Positions 46,029 through 56,500 of a stretch of 64,000 nucleotides of DNA are shown piece after piece. The position numbers were made by a program, and so were the translations under genes. The notes beneath the pieces were generated by a model that saw only the letters and a program-made list of their open reading frames with translations, had not been told where the DNA came from and did no database searches. The stretch comes from Golubevia sp. BC0850 (lineage: Eukaryota; Basidiomycota; Exobasidiomycetes; Golubeviales; Golubeviaceae): the NCBI GenBank assembly GCA_012976225.1, contig JAAVVG010000001.1, forward strand, positions 620,001 to 684,000, in the 5' to 3' direction. The number at the start of each line of letters is the position of its first letter. Position 1 is the stretch's first letter.

Positions 46029-46050
46029 CATCCAACCGGCCAGGCATAGA

Positions 46051-47886
46051 ATGCTGACAGGTTTCTCCAATGCAGCCGTCTCAAAAGGTGAGGAGATGAT
46101 TCTCTCTCTTCAATCAACCCTTGGACAACTAACCTGAAGCATTTCCAACTTCTTTTAATCTGTCAGGTATTCTAATTTGCACAACTTTAGCTTCAGTTTG
46201 CTTCTCAGTGGCTCAATCCAAATATCAACTCCACTTGGATATCATTCCTCATCTTTATCAATATCATCAGGTTAGTCAGTCAACTTGTCATCTCCTTCCC
46301 TTTCCTCTCCACTACATTGACTCATCCTACCTCTGCCTTTCTATCACAGTACTGGAGGTTGCTAGTTCATCAACTAGGTTTCACAGATAGCTCCCAACTA
46401 TTCCTATCGACTCTAATCCTTTACAGAGTTTCAATCACTATTGAAAGGCTCTTTGGTTCACGCAAATTCGCTGTGAGTGATGAGTCCTGAGCAGAGGATA
46501 GTACAACTGAAGAGAGCTCTGCTTTGGGAGGGAAAAGAGAGAAGAGGACGCAGGTCGCAGGTGTACAGTCCTTCCGCAAGTCCTTTGGAGAGAGATTCTG
46601 ACTGCAAGTAACTCAGAATAGCATCTCAAGCTTATCAGACCTCCCAAAAAAGAAAGAACTGAGGCCAAAACAGCCTCGCAACCCAAGCCAACCTGCCCTC
46701 TGAACCCTAACCCTTATCTTCTCTCTCCCAGGCTTTCCTCTTCCTTCAAATCACATTTCAAACCCTCACACTTTCTATCTTACTTCCATTTCTAGTTCTA
46801 TCGCCTCTCTCTTATCCATTGAGTTATCTCCTTCCCTCAAATCTCATTCAAACCGGCAAGATCTCCTCTGGACCCTTCGGTTTGATCTTCGCCTGTCTAG
46901 ATCAATATGCAAGGCTAGTTCCAGATAGTTGGACCATAAAAATCGGTCAAAATTTCTGGTTAGGAGAAAGATGGACTGTTTGGATTTTGGCAGGCTTGGT
47001 GAGTCTTTTGTAAAACGTTTTCTCGTCTCTGAAAACCAAATTCTCTCGAAGCCATCCTTTCAATGTTCCTAACTTTCCTGTTTTCTTTCTCCAGCTTTTT
47101 TTCTCTCATCCTATTGAATCAATACTTCCCTCTCTTTTAGGTCTCCTTTTCTCTTCTCTCTATTCCTTCAAAGCTCTGAAACACTTTCGTCTACCTTCAA
47201 GAATTGAATTCTTATTCTCATCTCTTTTCTCCCCAATCATAGGTACAACTAAATTACCACCAAGAACCAATTTAGCTGAATTCCCTAGAAATCCAACTTT
47301 TGAAGAAAGGAGTGAAAGGATAGAAGGTGAAAGGATTGCATTGGAAAGAGAAAGAGAAAGAGGTGGAAGATATGGATTGAATTTGATTAGAAGAGCTAAT
47401 AGAAGAGGTGGAAATCAACAACCTGTCACACCTCAAGTTGTTGTTAGAGTTGAAGATGAACATGGTAGAATGGTGGATGGGAATACTGAAGAAGGAAATA
47501 GTAGAGTTGCAGATTTATTGAACGTTGTTAGATCTAGAGAAGGTGGTAGGTTTGGAAGACCTTTGGGATCAAATCAAACTTCACAAGCAAATCAAGGGAT
47601 GGGTCCATTCGAAAGTAGAAATCGGATTGGAAGTGAGATAGAGATTGGGAATGCTGATATAGTTGGTCAACCTCAACCTACTTCAAATCCTCCAACAAGA
47701 TTAAGACATTATCTCAATCAAATCAGTGGAGAGGTAAATGAGAACTTCAATCAGAACAATATAGAGGAACTTCAAGCTGTCTTTCAGGACACTTCTAGAG
47801 ATAGAATCGTTAGAGCTTTACAGTTGTCTGATGGGGATCGGGAGAGAGCTATTGATAGATTGTTGGGGAATGAGGAGATCACTTGA
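46051..47886 (+). CDS. DSC2: DSC2-like rhomboid pseudoprotease with UBA/CUE domain
   Basis: Subunit of the Golgi Dsc E3 ubiquitin ligase that activates SREBP in fungi, related to human UBAC2. Exons 46051-46087, 46167-46270, 46350-46472, 46732-46998 and 47095-47886 join in phase to give 440 aa. The start MLTGFSNAAVSKGILICTTL matches the family's GF-N-PVSK opening, helix 1. Further membrane segments include YWRLLVHQLGFTD then SSQLFLSTLILYRVSITIER, FLFLQITFQTLTLSILLPFL, WTVWILAGLLFFSHPIESIL. It lacks the rhomboid Ser/His pair as far as I can see. The C-terminus has a CUE/UBA-like domain (EELQAVFQDTSRDRIVRALQ then ERAIDRLLGNEE). The linker is Gln/Asn/Arg-rich. Start spacing to the divergent CCZ1 is 301 bp. 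Confidence 0.88.
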
Positions 47887-48339
47887 GATGTCGATTGAGT
47901 TTTGCATTGTACTAGAAACCACTAATTTATCTTTTTCTTTAAGTTCCTATTGGTTGTCATGTATTCTTCTTCCTCACGACTTGGTCGAAACCTTGCAGAT
48001 GTTATGTTGTTGAAAGAGCAGAGGTAGAATTGTTGGAGAGTCGATGTGGAAATACCATGACTTGTAATGTCGAGACGCGAAGCAAAGATTCCTTCAATTT
48101 GGCTCTCGACTTCTTTGTGAAGTGGTTGCGAATTGGTCGAGTCCTTGGCAAAGCCCTTTTAGCTGCTCACAACGATAGAGCTCACCCGATTCATCTGCTT
48201 CGATTTACGTATACACCTTCAAGCTCCAGGTGAGAGCCATTCAGCATCCAGGGTCTAATCTAGAAGAATCCATGCAACTGAATCCCACTAAAGAATTAAA
48301 ATTGAGAGGGAGATAAAAATTACAACCAAATCCCCTTCT
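47887..48339. other. Convergent 3' region, no gene seen
   Basis: 453 bp between the 3' ends of DSC2 and the small membrane-protein gene. No coding region is supported. Confidence 0.55.
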
Positions 48340-49219
48340 TCATTTTTTACCTTTCTTCTTCCCTCCCGCCTGTTGAGCTTCAGGCAACCATTCATTTTGA
48401 GGAGTCACCTGTTTGACTGGTCTTTTGACATTTCCCCTTGAATCTAAACCTTCAGCTGGTTCTCCAGCTTCTGCTCTTCGAGCTGCTTCGGCTTGAGAAG
48501 CTGTGATTTCTTCAGCTGAAACGCTTTCTCCCGCTCGAATCCTAGCTGCTATTTCTGGTGTTACTGCTACTCTTCGAACGTTGGTTTCTGGAGTGGAGAG
48601 GATCGTTGATGGGGAGAGAAAAAGGGCGATAGGAAATCAGAGAGAGTTGGCCGTAAGTTTGTTAGTTGAGAGAAAGCGTCTTCCTCTAATTTGAGCTCAT
48701 CTGTAGCAGTGACAAACACCTGCACTGTTTGTGAGCAGGGATCGATGCGGAAAGAGAGTGGGAGAAACAAGGGAGCTGCAATCCCTAGCTTCCCTTCTTA
48801 TCCTGCCAGCTGCATCCTTCTTTATGCAGGAAATCTAACGTCTAGAATCCAATCCAAACGCGAGTAAATACTTGTTGGATTCACTGGTCCTCCGATTCAG
48901 TCTGACCTTGGGCTGAAATGCTCTTTGCTCTTCCACCTCGACCATGATCCTCTCCCTCTCTCTCTTCTCGACACTACTTCCATTTCGCTGAAACACTCAC
49001 GAAAACCGGGAGCCCCTCTTCCAATTCCAGTCTTTGGATCGTAAGGTTTAGCTCCCTTTGGCTTCATGATGAAGGAGAACAAGATCCAGACCATTGGAGC
49101 AACGGTGAAGGGAATGCTGGCGATTGGAAGAAAGATAAGAGCAGTTGAGTTAACGAGCGTTGACAGTTGACGTTGATAGATCTAAGTAACACTCACAGAA
49201 GCCAGTGACCTAGAGACAT
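48340..49219 (-). CDS. Small single-pass membrane protein, unknown
   Basis: Exons 49197-49219, 49001-49116 and 48340-48587 join in phase to give 128 aa. The N-terminus MSLGHWLLIPFTVAPMVWIL with FSFI forms one membrane segment. Next comes KPKGAKPYDPKTGIGRGAPG. The C-terminal soluble part is helical (VAVTPEIAARIRAGESVSAE, ITASQAEAARRAEAGEPAEG) and ends NEWLPEAQQAGGKKKGKK, with a lysine-rich tail. The family is not recognised, although the style is conserved. Intron 2 (413 bp) is the longest in the window, and an additional exon could hide there. A basic tail after a membrane anchor would fit an ER or mitochondrial membrane protein; this is inference. Confidence 0.7.
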
Positions 49220-49486
49220 GATTCAAGATTGAATGTGTTGGTGTTGATGCTGATGTGGCAAGAGTTCAGCTCGGACTTTGAGGCAAATCGTCTCCATTCT
49301 TAGAAACCATCACTCTTTGAGATCTTTTTCTTAGATCTTCTAATTAAAACCAGGCTCAGACTCAATAGTAAGTGTCAGAGTTTTCATCTTCATTGAAATT
49401 AACTCATAGACCAAGAGTAGAACCTCATTCAAAGCTCTTTCGGTCCTAACAGCTTCAATCACCCCATTTCCATCGTAGAACCTCAC

Positions 49487-49504
49487 ATGGATTATGAGAT
49501 ATAA
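49487..49504 (+). promoter_or_regulatory. Overlapping upstream ORF of MXR1
   Basis: A five-codon reading frame (ATGGATTATGAGATATAA) starts 7 bp before the first MXR1 ATG, in another frame, and ends after it. Ribosomes starting here would miss the ATG at 49494 and could use later in-frame ATGs at 49572 or 49692. Confidence 0.6.
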
Positions 49505-50579
49505 CTCCAATCTCACAACTTTTCTGATCTTAACTGTTCTTTCCGCCTTCTTCCTCTATAAAGACCCCTCAATGATAGGTCGCTTTTTCGGAATCTTCAA
49601 ATCTTCTTCTTTACCAAGTCCAATCATTCTATCTTCTCCAACTTCTCCAACCACTTCTATTGCTCAACAAGCTCAATCCCAAATCAGAAACATGTCTGTT
49701 GGAAGTACTAAACTCGAATACGCTACCTTTGCCTCTGTAAGTAAGCTGACAAGAGTGGTGACGAGCGTCTGTAATCGTAATCGTGGAAGGTGGAGCTGAC
49801 CTCATCTCGAAACTTCTCTCTTTTGTTCCTCATTAGGGATGCTTCTGGGGGACAGAACACATCTTCAGAGAACACTACAAAGGGAAAGGACTTGTAGATG
49901 CTAAAGTTGGATTCATTGGTGGAAAGGAGTCCAGGTAAGTGGAAAGAGAACGAGGCGAGTTGAGGCGTTTTGAAGGTTACTCTATTCTCACCTCTCGTCC
50001 TTATCTTTTTTTCTCTGAAAAGCAAAAATCCTACTTACGAAGAGGTATGCACTGGTAGGACCGGCCATGCCGAAGCTGCTCAGATCAAGTTCGACCCAGT
50101 AAGTTCTTCTCAACTCCCGTTTGTCTTCACTTTATGCCTCTCGTGCTCACTCACGTTTGCTTTCATTCTTTCTTAGGCTAAGGTCAGCTACGCAGAATTA
50201 GTCGAATTCCACTACAGGACTCACGACCCAACTCAATTAAATGCTCAAGGTCATGATCGTGGAACTCAATACAGATCTGCTATCTTCACTCATTCTCAAG
50301 AACAAGACGAGATCGCAAAGAAAGTGACTGCTGAGATTCAAGGCAAACATTTCGATCCTAAAGGAAAGAAGATTGTCACTCAAATCGAACAAAGGAAACA
50401 GGAGGACTTCTTTTTGGCTGATTCTTATCATCAAGAGTATCTTTACACTCACCCAAATGGTTATCAATGTGAGTTCGGATGTTGAACGTTTCTTGCTTTC
50501 CAAACTAGACGAACTGGAACTGACATTTTCCTCTCTCCATCTCTCATCTGCAGGTGCCAACCACAAGCTCTGGTGGTAG
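49494..50579 (+). CDS. MXR1: Peptide methionine-(S)-sulfoxide reductase MsrA
   Basis: Repairs oxidised methionine (S epimer) using thioredoxin. Exons 49494-49736, 49837-49934, 50023-50098, 50177-50468 and 50554-50579 join in phase to give 244 aa. The active-site block [12 protein letters not shown] lies at the start of exon 2, with catalytic Cys at about residue 83. Conserved stretches follow: [60 protein letters not shown], and [17 protein letters not shown] with a probable recycling Cys near the end. The first 66 residues are an extension with a hydrophobic segment ([14 protein letters not shown]), so the long form may be membrane-anchored or imported. The internal Met67 ([15 protein letters not shown]) gives a normal-length soluble enzyme. 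Confidence 0.95.
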
Positions 50580-50941
50580 ATTAGAGTACTAGTCAGAGAT
50601 TCTCTCCCCGCTCTTCTTCCCCTCTCCTTTTTGTACCATTTTTAATACTCTTTGACTTCTGTTATAATTTCTGAACAGTTGACACTTGACTTTTGTTCTT
50701 TTTTTTGTTGTGCTCCGATATTCCCGCCGCCTGCAATCATCAAATTTCCAGGAGTCGCGATAGATTGTGAGACCTCTCTTTGATAAGACCATCACATCAA
50801 CCCCACAAAAAGTCGCCCAAGTAACAGTCTCTACTCTTTCCTGAATCAAGAAGCAAGGATTCAAACCCGCGTTAACACTACCGTCATCAACGCTTTTCAA
50901 AGAGTGAGTAATCATCCTCAAGCTGGCTTTGAAAGCTCATT

Positions 50942-51493
50942 ATGCTTACCTCCGTGTCATTCCCATCCTTCCCAGACCATTCTATCTACCTATCCCAACC
51001 TATCGACCGACTAAAATCTCCTATGGCATCTGTCATCCCTCTTCCACGTTCTCTAACTACCCCAGGCGGTGCATACTTCCTTCCACCAAATCTGCAAGTC
51101 ACTAGACAAGAATTGGAAAGAAGAGATGCCAACTGGAGAAGAATGAGAGAAATCGGGCATGCAAGAGCAAGATTGAGATTAGAATCTGCTCCTTCCAGTA
51201 GTCAAAGACCAACGACTTCAAGTGGTCCGGTCAGAATCGAAGATATCCTGAATGATCCATCGATCTATCAATCACCTCAGAGACAGAGAACTTGGGACGA
51301 TGATGCTACTTTGGTCGGTACTACTAGAGGAGTCAGATTGAATAGGGAAAGATTATTGATGGAACAGGTTAGAGAGATGGAAAGGGAGGAGGAGAGAGAG
51401 AGACAAAGGAGGAGAGATTTGGGAGGGCTGAGTCCTCCTTCCCATGGTACTCCAGGTCAAGGGATATGGAGAAGATGGTGGCGAAGAGACTGA
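50942..51493 (+). CDS. Unknown Arg/Glu-rich protein
   Basis: Single exon of up to 183 aa; the first ATG is at 50942, and a second in-frame ATG at 51023 (MASVIPLPRSLTTPGGAYFL) may be the true start. The middle is strongly basic (ELERRDANWRRMREIGHARA). A conserved-looking segment is VRIEDILNDPSIYQSPQR. A charged helix MEQVREMEREEERERQRRRD precedes the end GIWRRWWRRD. No membrane segment or known domain. The aromatic-basic C-terminus is distinctive. No introns are apparent, unlike most neighbours, so confidence is moderate. Confidence 0.6.
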   Translation: MLTSVSFPSFPDHSIYLSQPIDRLKSPMASVIPLPRSLTTPGGAYFLPPNLQVTRQELERRDANWRRMREIGHARARLRLESAPSSSQRPTTSSGPVRIEDILNDPSIYQSPQRQRTWDDDATLVGTTRGVRLNRERLLMEQVREMEREEERERQRRRDLGGLSPPSHGTPGQGIWRRWWRRD

Positions 51494-52532
51494 ATTTGAA
51501 TGGATTATTGATTCAGGGAATCATCGATGCAGTTACAACTACCCGTTGGTATCTACGACCTATCAATCCTACAGAGCACTGCCTCGGTGCCTCCAAGAAC
51601 AACACCAACCAGAGGCATTAGATCTCCCTCTCCATCAAACGACAATCTACCTTCTCGTTCAACCTTCTTCTACCGACCACTTACGAAAGCCTCAAATCTT
51701 CAGAAAATCAAGCGCAGCGTCGCCTAATCAAAAGTCTCAGTCATCAAGTCTAGTCACTCTTCTTTCTTTAATTTCCCAGCCCAATTCACTCTGCCACACC
51801 TTTCAAACTTGGCTTATCACGTTCTTGATTCCGTTCAAAAACTCCGAGGCACCAACAAGGTGGGCCTCTCAATCAAACCTCTCTTCTCTTCTCTTCAAGA
51901 TATCAACCATTCTCTACGCCTTGTCAATTCCAGCCTCTTCAAAATCTTTTCAGATCCCACCTTTATCCTCTAGTCATGGTCAATTTGGTCCCTTCCCCTT
52001 CTTCTCTTCCTCCTTTAGATGCTTTTCTTCTCTTGTGCCCCCGAACCCCCCCCCCCCTTTCTTTTCCCACGCCACCTTCAAAGAATCAGCAATTGTAACC
52101 TTAAATCCGCATAACTCATTAGTATTTTCCATCCCGCTTCCGTTGTTCGTTTCCTTTTAAACGCTCGAATTTTCAGCTCCTTTTGTTTCTCGGTCTTCTG
52201 TCTTTACCGTTCTTCACCTTTCACTTCTTTTGTTTCCTTCCCTTCTTTCTCGGACATTCTTCTTCTTTCTTTTTGCCAGTGCTATACACGTCTCTGTCTC
52301 TTTCGAAATCACAGCTCAATCTTGTCCTTGATGTTCCCTTGCTTGCAGCAGATGAGTTGCGGTGAGGCTTGAAAATTCGGGATAGATGAAGTCAGATTGG
52401 AAACGATAGAGAAGTTTACAATTTGCTTTGTTCTGAGATATCAGAGAAGGACAAAAGGGTGGATACAAAAATGGGCGATGAACGAATTATTTGTCCCACG
52501 CTTCTTCTTCCGCGTTCCCAACTACCTTCAAC
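51494..52532. other. Long intergenic region, C12 tract
   Basis: About 1 kb. A long open frame on the + strand (51444-52160) is mostly Ser/Pro/Phe-rich and overlaps the gene before it; I treat it as a consequence of the C/T-rich composition. A run of twelve C lies at 52046-52057. The second half is the promoter of the DUF7704 gene and is strongly pyrimidine-rich. Confidence 0.5.
52046..52057 (+). repeat. C12 homopolymer
   Basis: Twelve consecutive C in the gap before the DUF7704 gene, within a pyrimidine-rich stretch. Confidence 0.9.
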
Positions 52533-53009
52533 ATGTCAGATCCAAATCCGATTCCGCTGGCTTACCGCATCTTATTCAACTTCATGGAACCATTCTTTGC
52601 ATCGTCAGGTGCTTTAGCAAGTCTATTAAAACCAGAACTGCTAAGAGCCGCAACTCCCAATGCACTTAAGGAAATTCCTGCCTCTTTATACCCATTATTC
52701 GTAGCTCAAGCGGGCTCGTGGTTTACTCTAGTCTTCTTAGATCTAGGAATATTGACTTTCTCTCCTTACAGTAGAGACCCACAAATTTGGAAATTACTCC
52801 TAACTGGCGGATTGGTGTCTGATGCGTTCTACCTTTCGTCGCTCTGGATTGATTTAGGAAGTAGGATGTTCTTCGATTTCAGACAGTGGGACTTCGATAT
52901 CGGATTCACTATGGTAACAACTTTGATCCCTATGGCGGCCAAGGTTTGCGCTGCTCTAGGAGTCGGATTGTCTGTGAACAGCACGAAAGGAAAGGGGAAG
53001 AAAGACTGA
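52533..53009 (+). CDS. DUF7704-type four-helix membrane protein
   Basis: Single exon, 158 aa. Four membrane helices are visible: IPLAYRILFNFMEPFFASSG, FVAQAGSWFTLVFLDLGILT, LLLTGGLVSDAFYLSSLWID and GFTMVTTLIPMAAKVCAALG. The second and third are joined by a short loop (SPYSRDPQIWK). The start ATG at 52533 is preceded by CAAC and gives MSDPNPIPLAY, where FNFMEPFFA-type residues are typical of the fungal DUF7704 family. The C-terminus is lysine-rich (KGKGKKD), as in ER-resident proteins. Function unknown. Confidence 0.75.
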   Translation: MSDPNPIPLAYRILFNFMEPFFASSGALASLLKPELLRAATPNALKEIPASLYPLFVAQAGSWFTLVFLDLGILTFSPYSRDPQIWKLLLTGGLVSDAFYLSSLWIDLGSRMFFDFRQWDFDIGFTMVTTLIPMAAKVCAALGVGLSVNSTKGKGKKD

Positions 53010-53580
53010 GAAGCCGCTGCCTTGAAGGCCCTGAAGTCAAGAAAGAAATAGATTCTACTCTGTAAGTCAGAATCATCTTTTCTCCTTGAGATCTCAGTGG
53101 GTGGATTGACTTTCTATCGCTGACTCGTTTGTCTATCTCTCTTCGACCTTACATGTATATACTCGACCAGCCGCGTCAGGGCAATTCATTCCACTTTTGA
53201 ACCAGAACACACTTATCCGTCAAGTCAAGTCTCTCTAATAACAACAGTCTTATTTCACACAGAGGTCACACCAGTGTATCCAATGTTTTATATTTCTTGC
53301 TTTTTCTTTTCTCTGTCGTCCCCTTCCCTTGATTCTCTTTACCTCTTCTACAATAGTTATACATCCTTTGAATTCATTCTGATAATTTTTTCGTTCTCTA
53401 ATAAAGTATTTCCCCGTTTCTAATAGTCCTTTGATGTTAAATTAATGTGATTCTTTCGCATCTCACGTCGCTCTCGCTCTCCTTCCCTACCTTCTCGTAA
53501 ACCAACATCCGCTCCGCTCGAGAGACAATCACTACCGCTAGCTCTGGGAACTGTCCAGAATAAAGAGATAGCTCCTCCGT
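53010..53580. other. Convergent 3' region, no gene seen
   Basis: 571 bp between two 3' ends. T-rich with probable polyadenylation signals (AATAAAG at 53399). No coding region is supported. Confidence 0.55.
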
Positions 53581-56500
53581 TCAATGGTGAGTAAGAGGAT
53601 CGACGATTAGGATACCTTCTTGCTCTCCGTAAGGCTGGGAGAGTACAAAGGAAAGATGGAAAGAGCCTGCGAGTCAGCGTATTAATCACCATGAGCGAGC
53701 TAGAAAGCAATTGACAGCCAGATTAAGACGTCGAGATACTCACGTAACCCCAAGAGGCCAGGAAACTCCTCATCGAAACCGCCAACGGAACTCTCCTACG
53801 ATCTGTAGAAGTAGAGGAGTGTCGACCAGCTCCGACTCCCAAGAAGGCCAAACCTTTCATCGATTCCCGTTCAAGAGTGACTGTGAACGTGGGATGAAAA
53901 ACCAAGAAGAAATCAGTACAGCGACTCAGACCCACCGAAGAACTTCGATTCTCGATTCTTCCACCTTCGACTACTCACGCAAGAACTCTTCTGCCATCTC
54001 CACAGCTTCTTCGGCATGCAGTCCATGCAGATCGATGAAGCACTCTATTCTCTCTTCCAAAGTGACCGGAGACTTGGCTTGAGAGACTGTCGAAGGTAAA
54101 GACACTCCCAGACAGATTCCGATTCCGTTCGCTATCAGCTTGCCCTTGTACTGTCTTGCTCCTGGTTCGTCAGACCAACCTGGAAGACCATCTCCATCCC
54201 AGAGTCTCTCTCTCAGCTCAGCATGTCTGTCCTTCAGAAGGTTCACCGCCGCCACTTTGGACTCCTCTGCTATTCTAGCGTTCAGAGATTGGCCCTCTGA
54301 AGACCACTTCCTAGCTTGAGCACCATTACCAGATCGGTAAGCTTGAGAGGCTTTGGCGAGGCATTGGTTCCTCTGCTCCTGCAAAGCCAAAGGTCCAGAC
54401 CGGTACTGGTTGTAAGCGATGGAGGCTGCCTTTCCAGTTTGAAGAGTTGGCAGAAGGCTGGGAGCTCTCAAGGCGAGTCTTGATGCCTTGCCATTTGAGG
54501 CTCCAGGTGCGACTCCACTCGACCTTGGACCTGAAGGTGGAGCAGTTCGGGGAGCGATTGGGGCACCTCTCGAGTGAAGAGACGTGTAGTCAGCCGAACC
54601 ACCTTGAACGAGAGACAGAGGCGTTGGAGCTGGCTTTCGAGAGAGAGCATTTGCCCATCTGGTCTTGTGAGGATCGGAGGCTTGCTGACTGTTTGCGTGA
54701 GAAATCGATGGCGAAGAGGGACTGTCGTTTCCAGCTCTAGCAGCAGCGGCTGCGTTCATCTTGTTCGTTTGAGCTTTGGGACCTTTGGGAACTGACATTC
54801 CGAGCTCTGGGAACTCGTCGACAGGAGGTGTTTCTGGTTCTGCAGGGGCGATCGAAGGCGAGTACATTCCGTTCCCTAGACCGCCGAAGTCGCTGTCGTG
54901 AACGAAATTGCAAGGATCGTTCAAGCACTGTTTGAAGATGAAAGAGAAGAAAGGTAAGCTCCAATCTCAGAGAGTAGAAATTCTTTAATACCAGTAAGCC
55001 AACTCACCTGACCTCGCAACCAGAATCTGCACAAAGCCTTCTCCAAGTTGTGGGAAAATCGACAATCAGCTCTTCGACACTCTCCAGCCAAGAAATAACG
55101 ACAGACTCTCCGGTCGATCTGAGCTTGAGCTGCTTGAGCACTGGCAAGGGAATGAGGACTCGGCATTCCAGGAGCTGCTCCACTCGGTCCAAGTCCGGGA
55201 GGAAGACCTCGAGCTGGGGAAGCTGTCCTTCCACCGCTTCCAGGTACGGCGTAACTTCCCCCTCTTCCAGGACTAGCAGCTGCAGCTGCAGCTGCGTATC
55301 GATGAGAAGGGGAAGAAGGGTTAGAGCCAGTGGCAGCTCTATGTGAAGCAAAGGCTTCCCTCGATAGAAGAGCGACTCCAGAGTTTCCGACCCGATGAGT
55401 CTGCTGAAGCTCGTTCTGAAGGGTGTGATAATATTGTCTGAAGGCTGGATTTTGAACTGGATGAGATATCGGATAAGGAGAAGGACCATAAGGAGATTGG
55501 CCGTCCATAGCAACTCCTCTTGGAGCGGAAGGAGGAGATCTAGGCGGAGGAGCAGTGTAGGTGTAAGGCTGACCTCCGTTCTCTATGATCGCAATAAGAG
55601 TAGCTTCTACATCCCAACCGTTTCTAGAGAGAGCCTCTTCCACTTGATCTGGAGACCACGACGGAGCTTGATCGTTGTTCTCGTTGGTTTGGTCGGAACT
55701 TGAGGAGCCCGAAGCGTGTTGAGATGCGACTCCTGCGAGAATCGAATACAGGACATCGAAAGGCGACATGCTACCTGACATCATCATCTGTTGTTGCTGC
55801 TGCTGGAAGTCTTCCTCTCCTGTGACTTCTCCCGATGCTTGAGCTGCCATGGACAGAGGACTAGGCTCGTAACCTCCGCTTGATGAAGTAGCGCTTGTTC
55901 CTGAAGCGCTTCCACTGTACCATCCAAAGTCGGATTCTGCACCTCCAAGAGCATTGCTTCTGGAAGATGTAGCTACTGTGCTTCCTGAAGCCGGTCGTCC
56001 GAATGAGGGTGTTGGCTTGGATCCGAAGGGAGAGAATTCGTCATCGTCGTCCTCGCCTGCACCTGCATGACTCTTGTTTGCTAGAGCTGTGCCACTTGAA
56101 GTAGAGGTAGCACTGCCTCGTCTGTTGAGATTGACTCCCCTGGGTACGAAAGTACCAGAGTTGGAGGAGAGTTGATGACCTAGCATGCCTGAGGCAGTTG
56201 AGCTGCTCGAGGAGGATCCAGTTCTTGGCTTGAAGGCAGCGGCACTGATGTTGAGACGTGGTGAGCCCAGTGGACTCGGAGATGCCGGTCTCGAGGATGG
56301 ACCCCCGAGCCCTGGAGGTACGGAGGAGATAGGAGAAGTTGGGATGAGGGAGGCGTGATGGGCAGAGGGAGATGAGGCTGAAGCGACTCCAGAAGATCCC
56401 AGCGTCATTCCAGTAGCAGATGCAAAGCTTTCCTTTGCACTCCCAGTTCCAGTTCCGAGGGACGAAGCAACGCTGCGATTCCACAACCTAGGAGAAGCTC

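Noticed and set aside
50856-50870. tRNA B-box-like sequence (GGATTCAAACCCGCG)
   Set aside because: No flanking acceptor or anticodon stem, and the would-be T-stem does not pair on either strand.
51444-52160. 238-codon open frame on the + strand
   Set aside because: Overlaps the Arg/Glu-rich gene in another frame. Its Ser/Pro/Phe/Leu make-up is what C/T-rich DNA gives, with no domain and no splice support.
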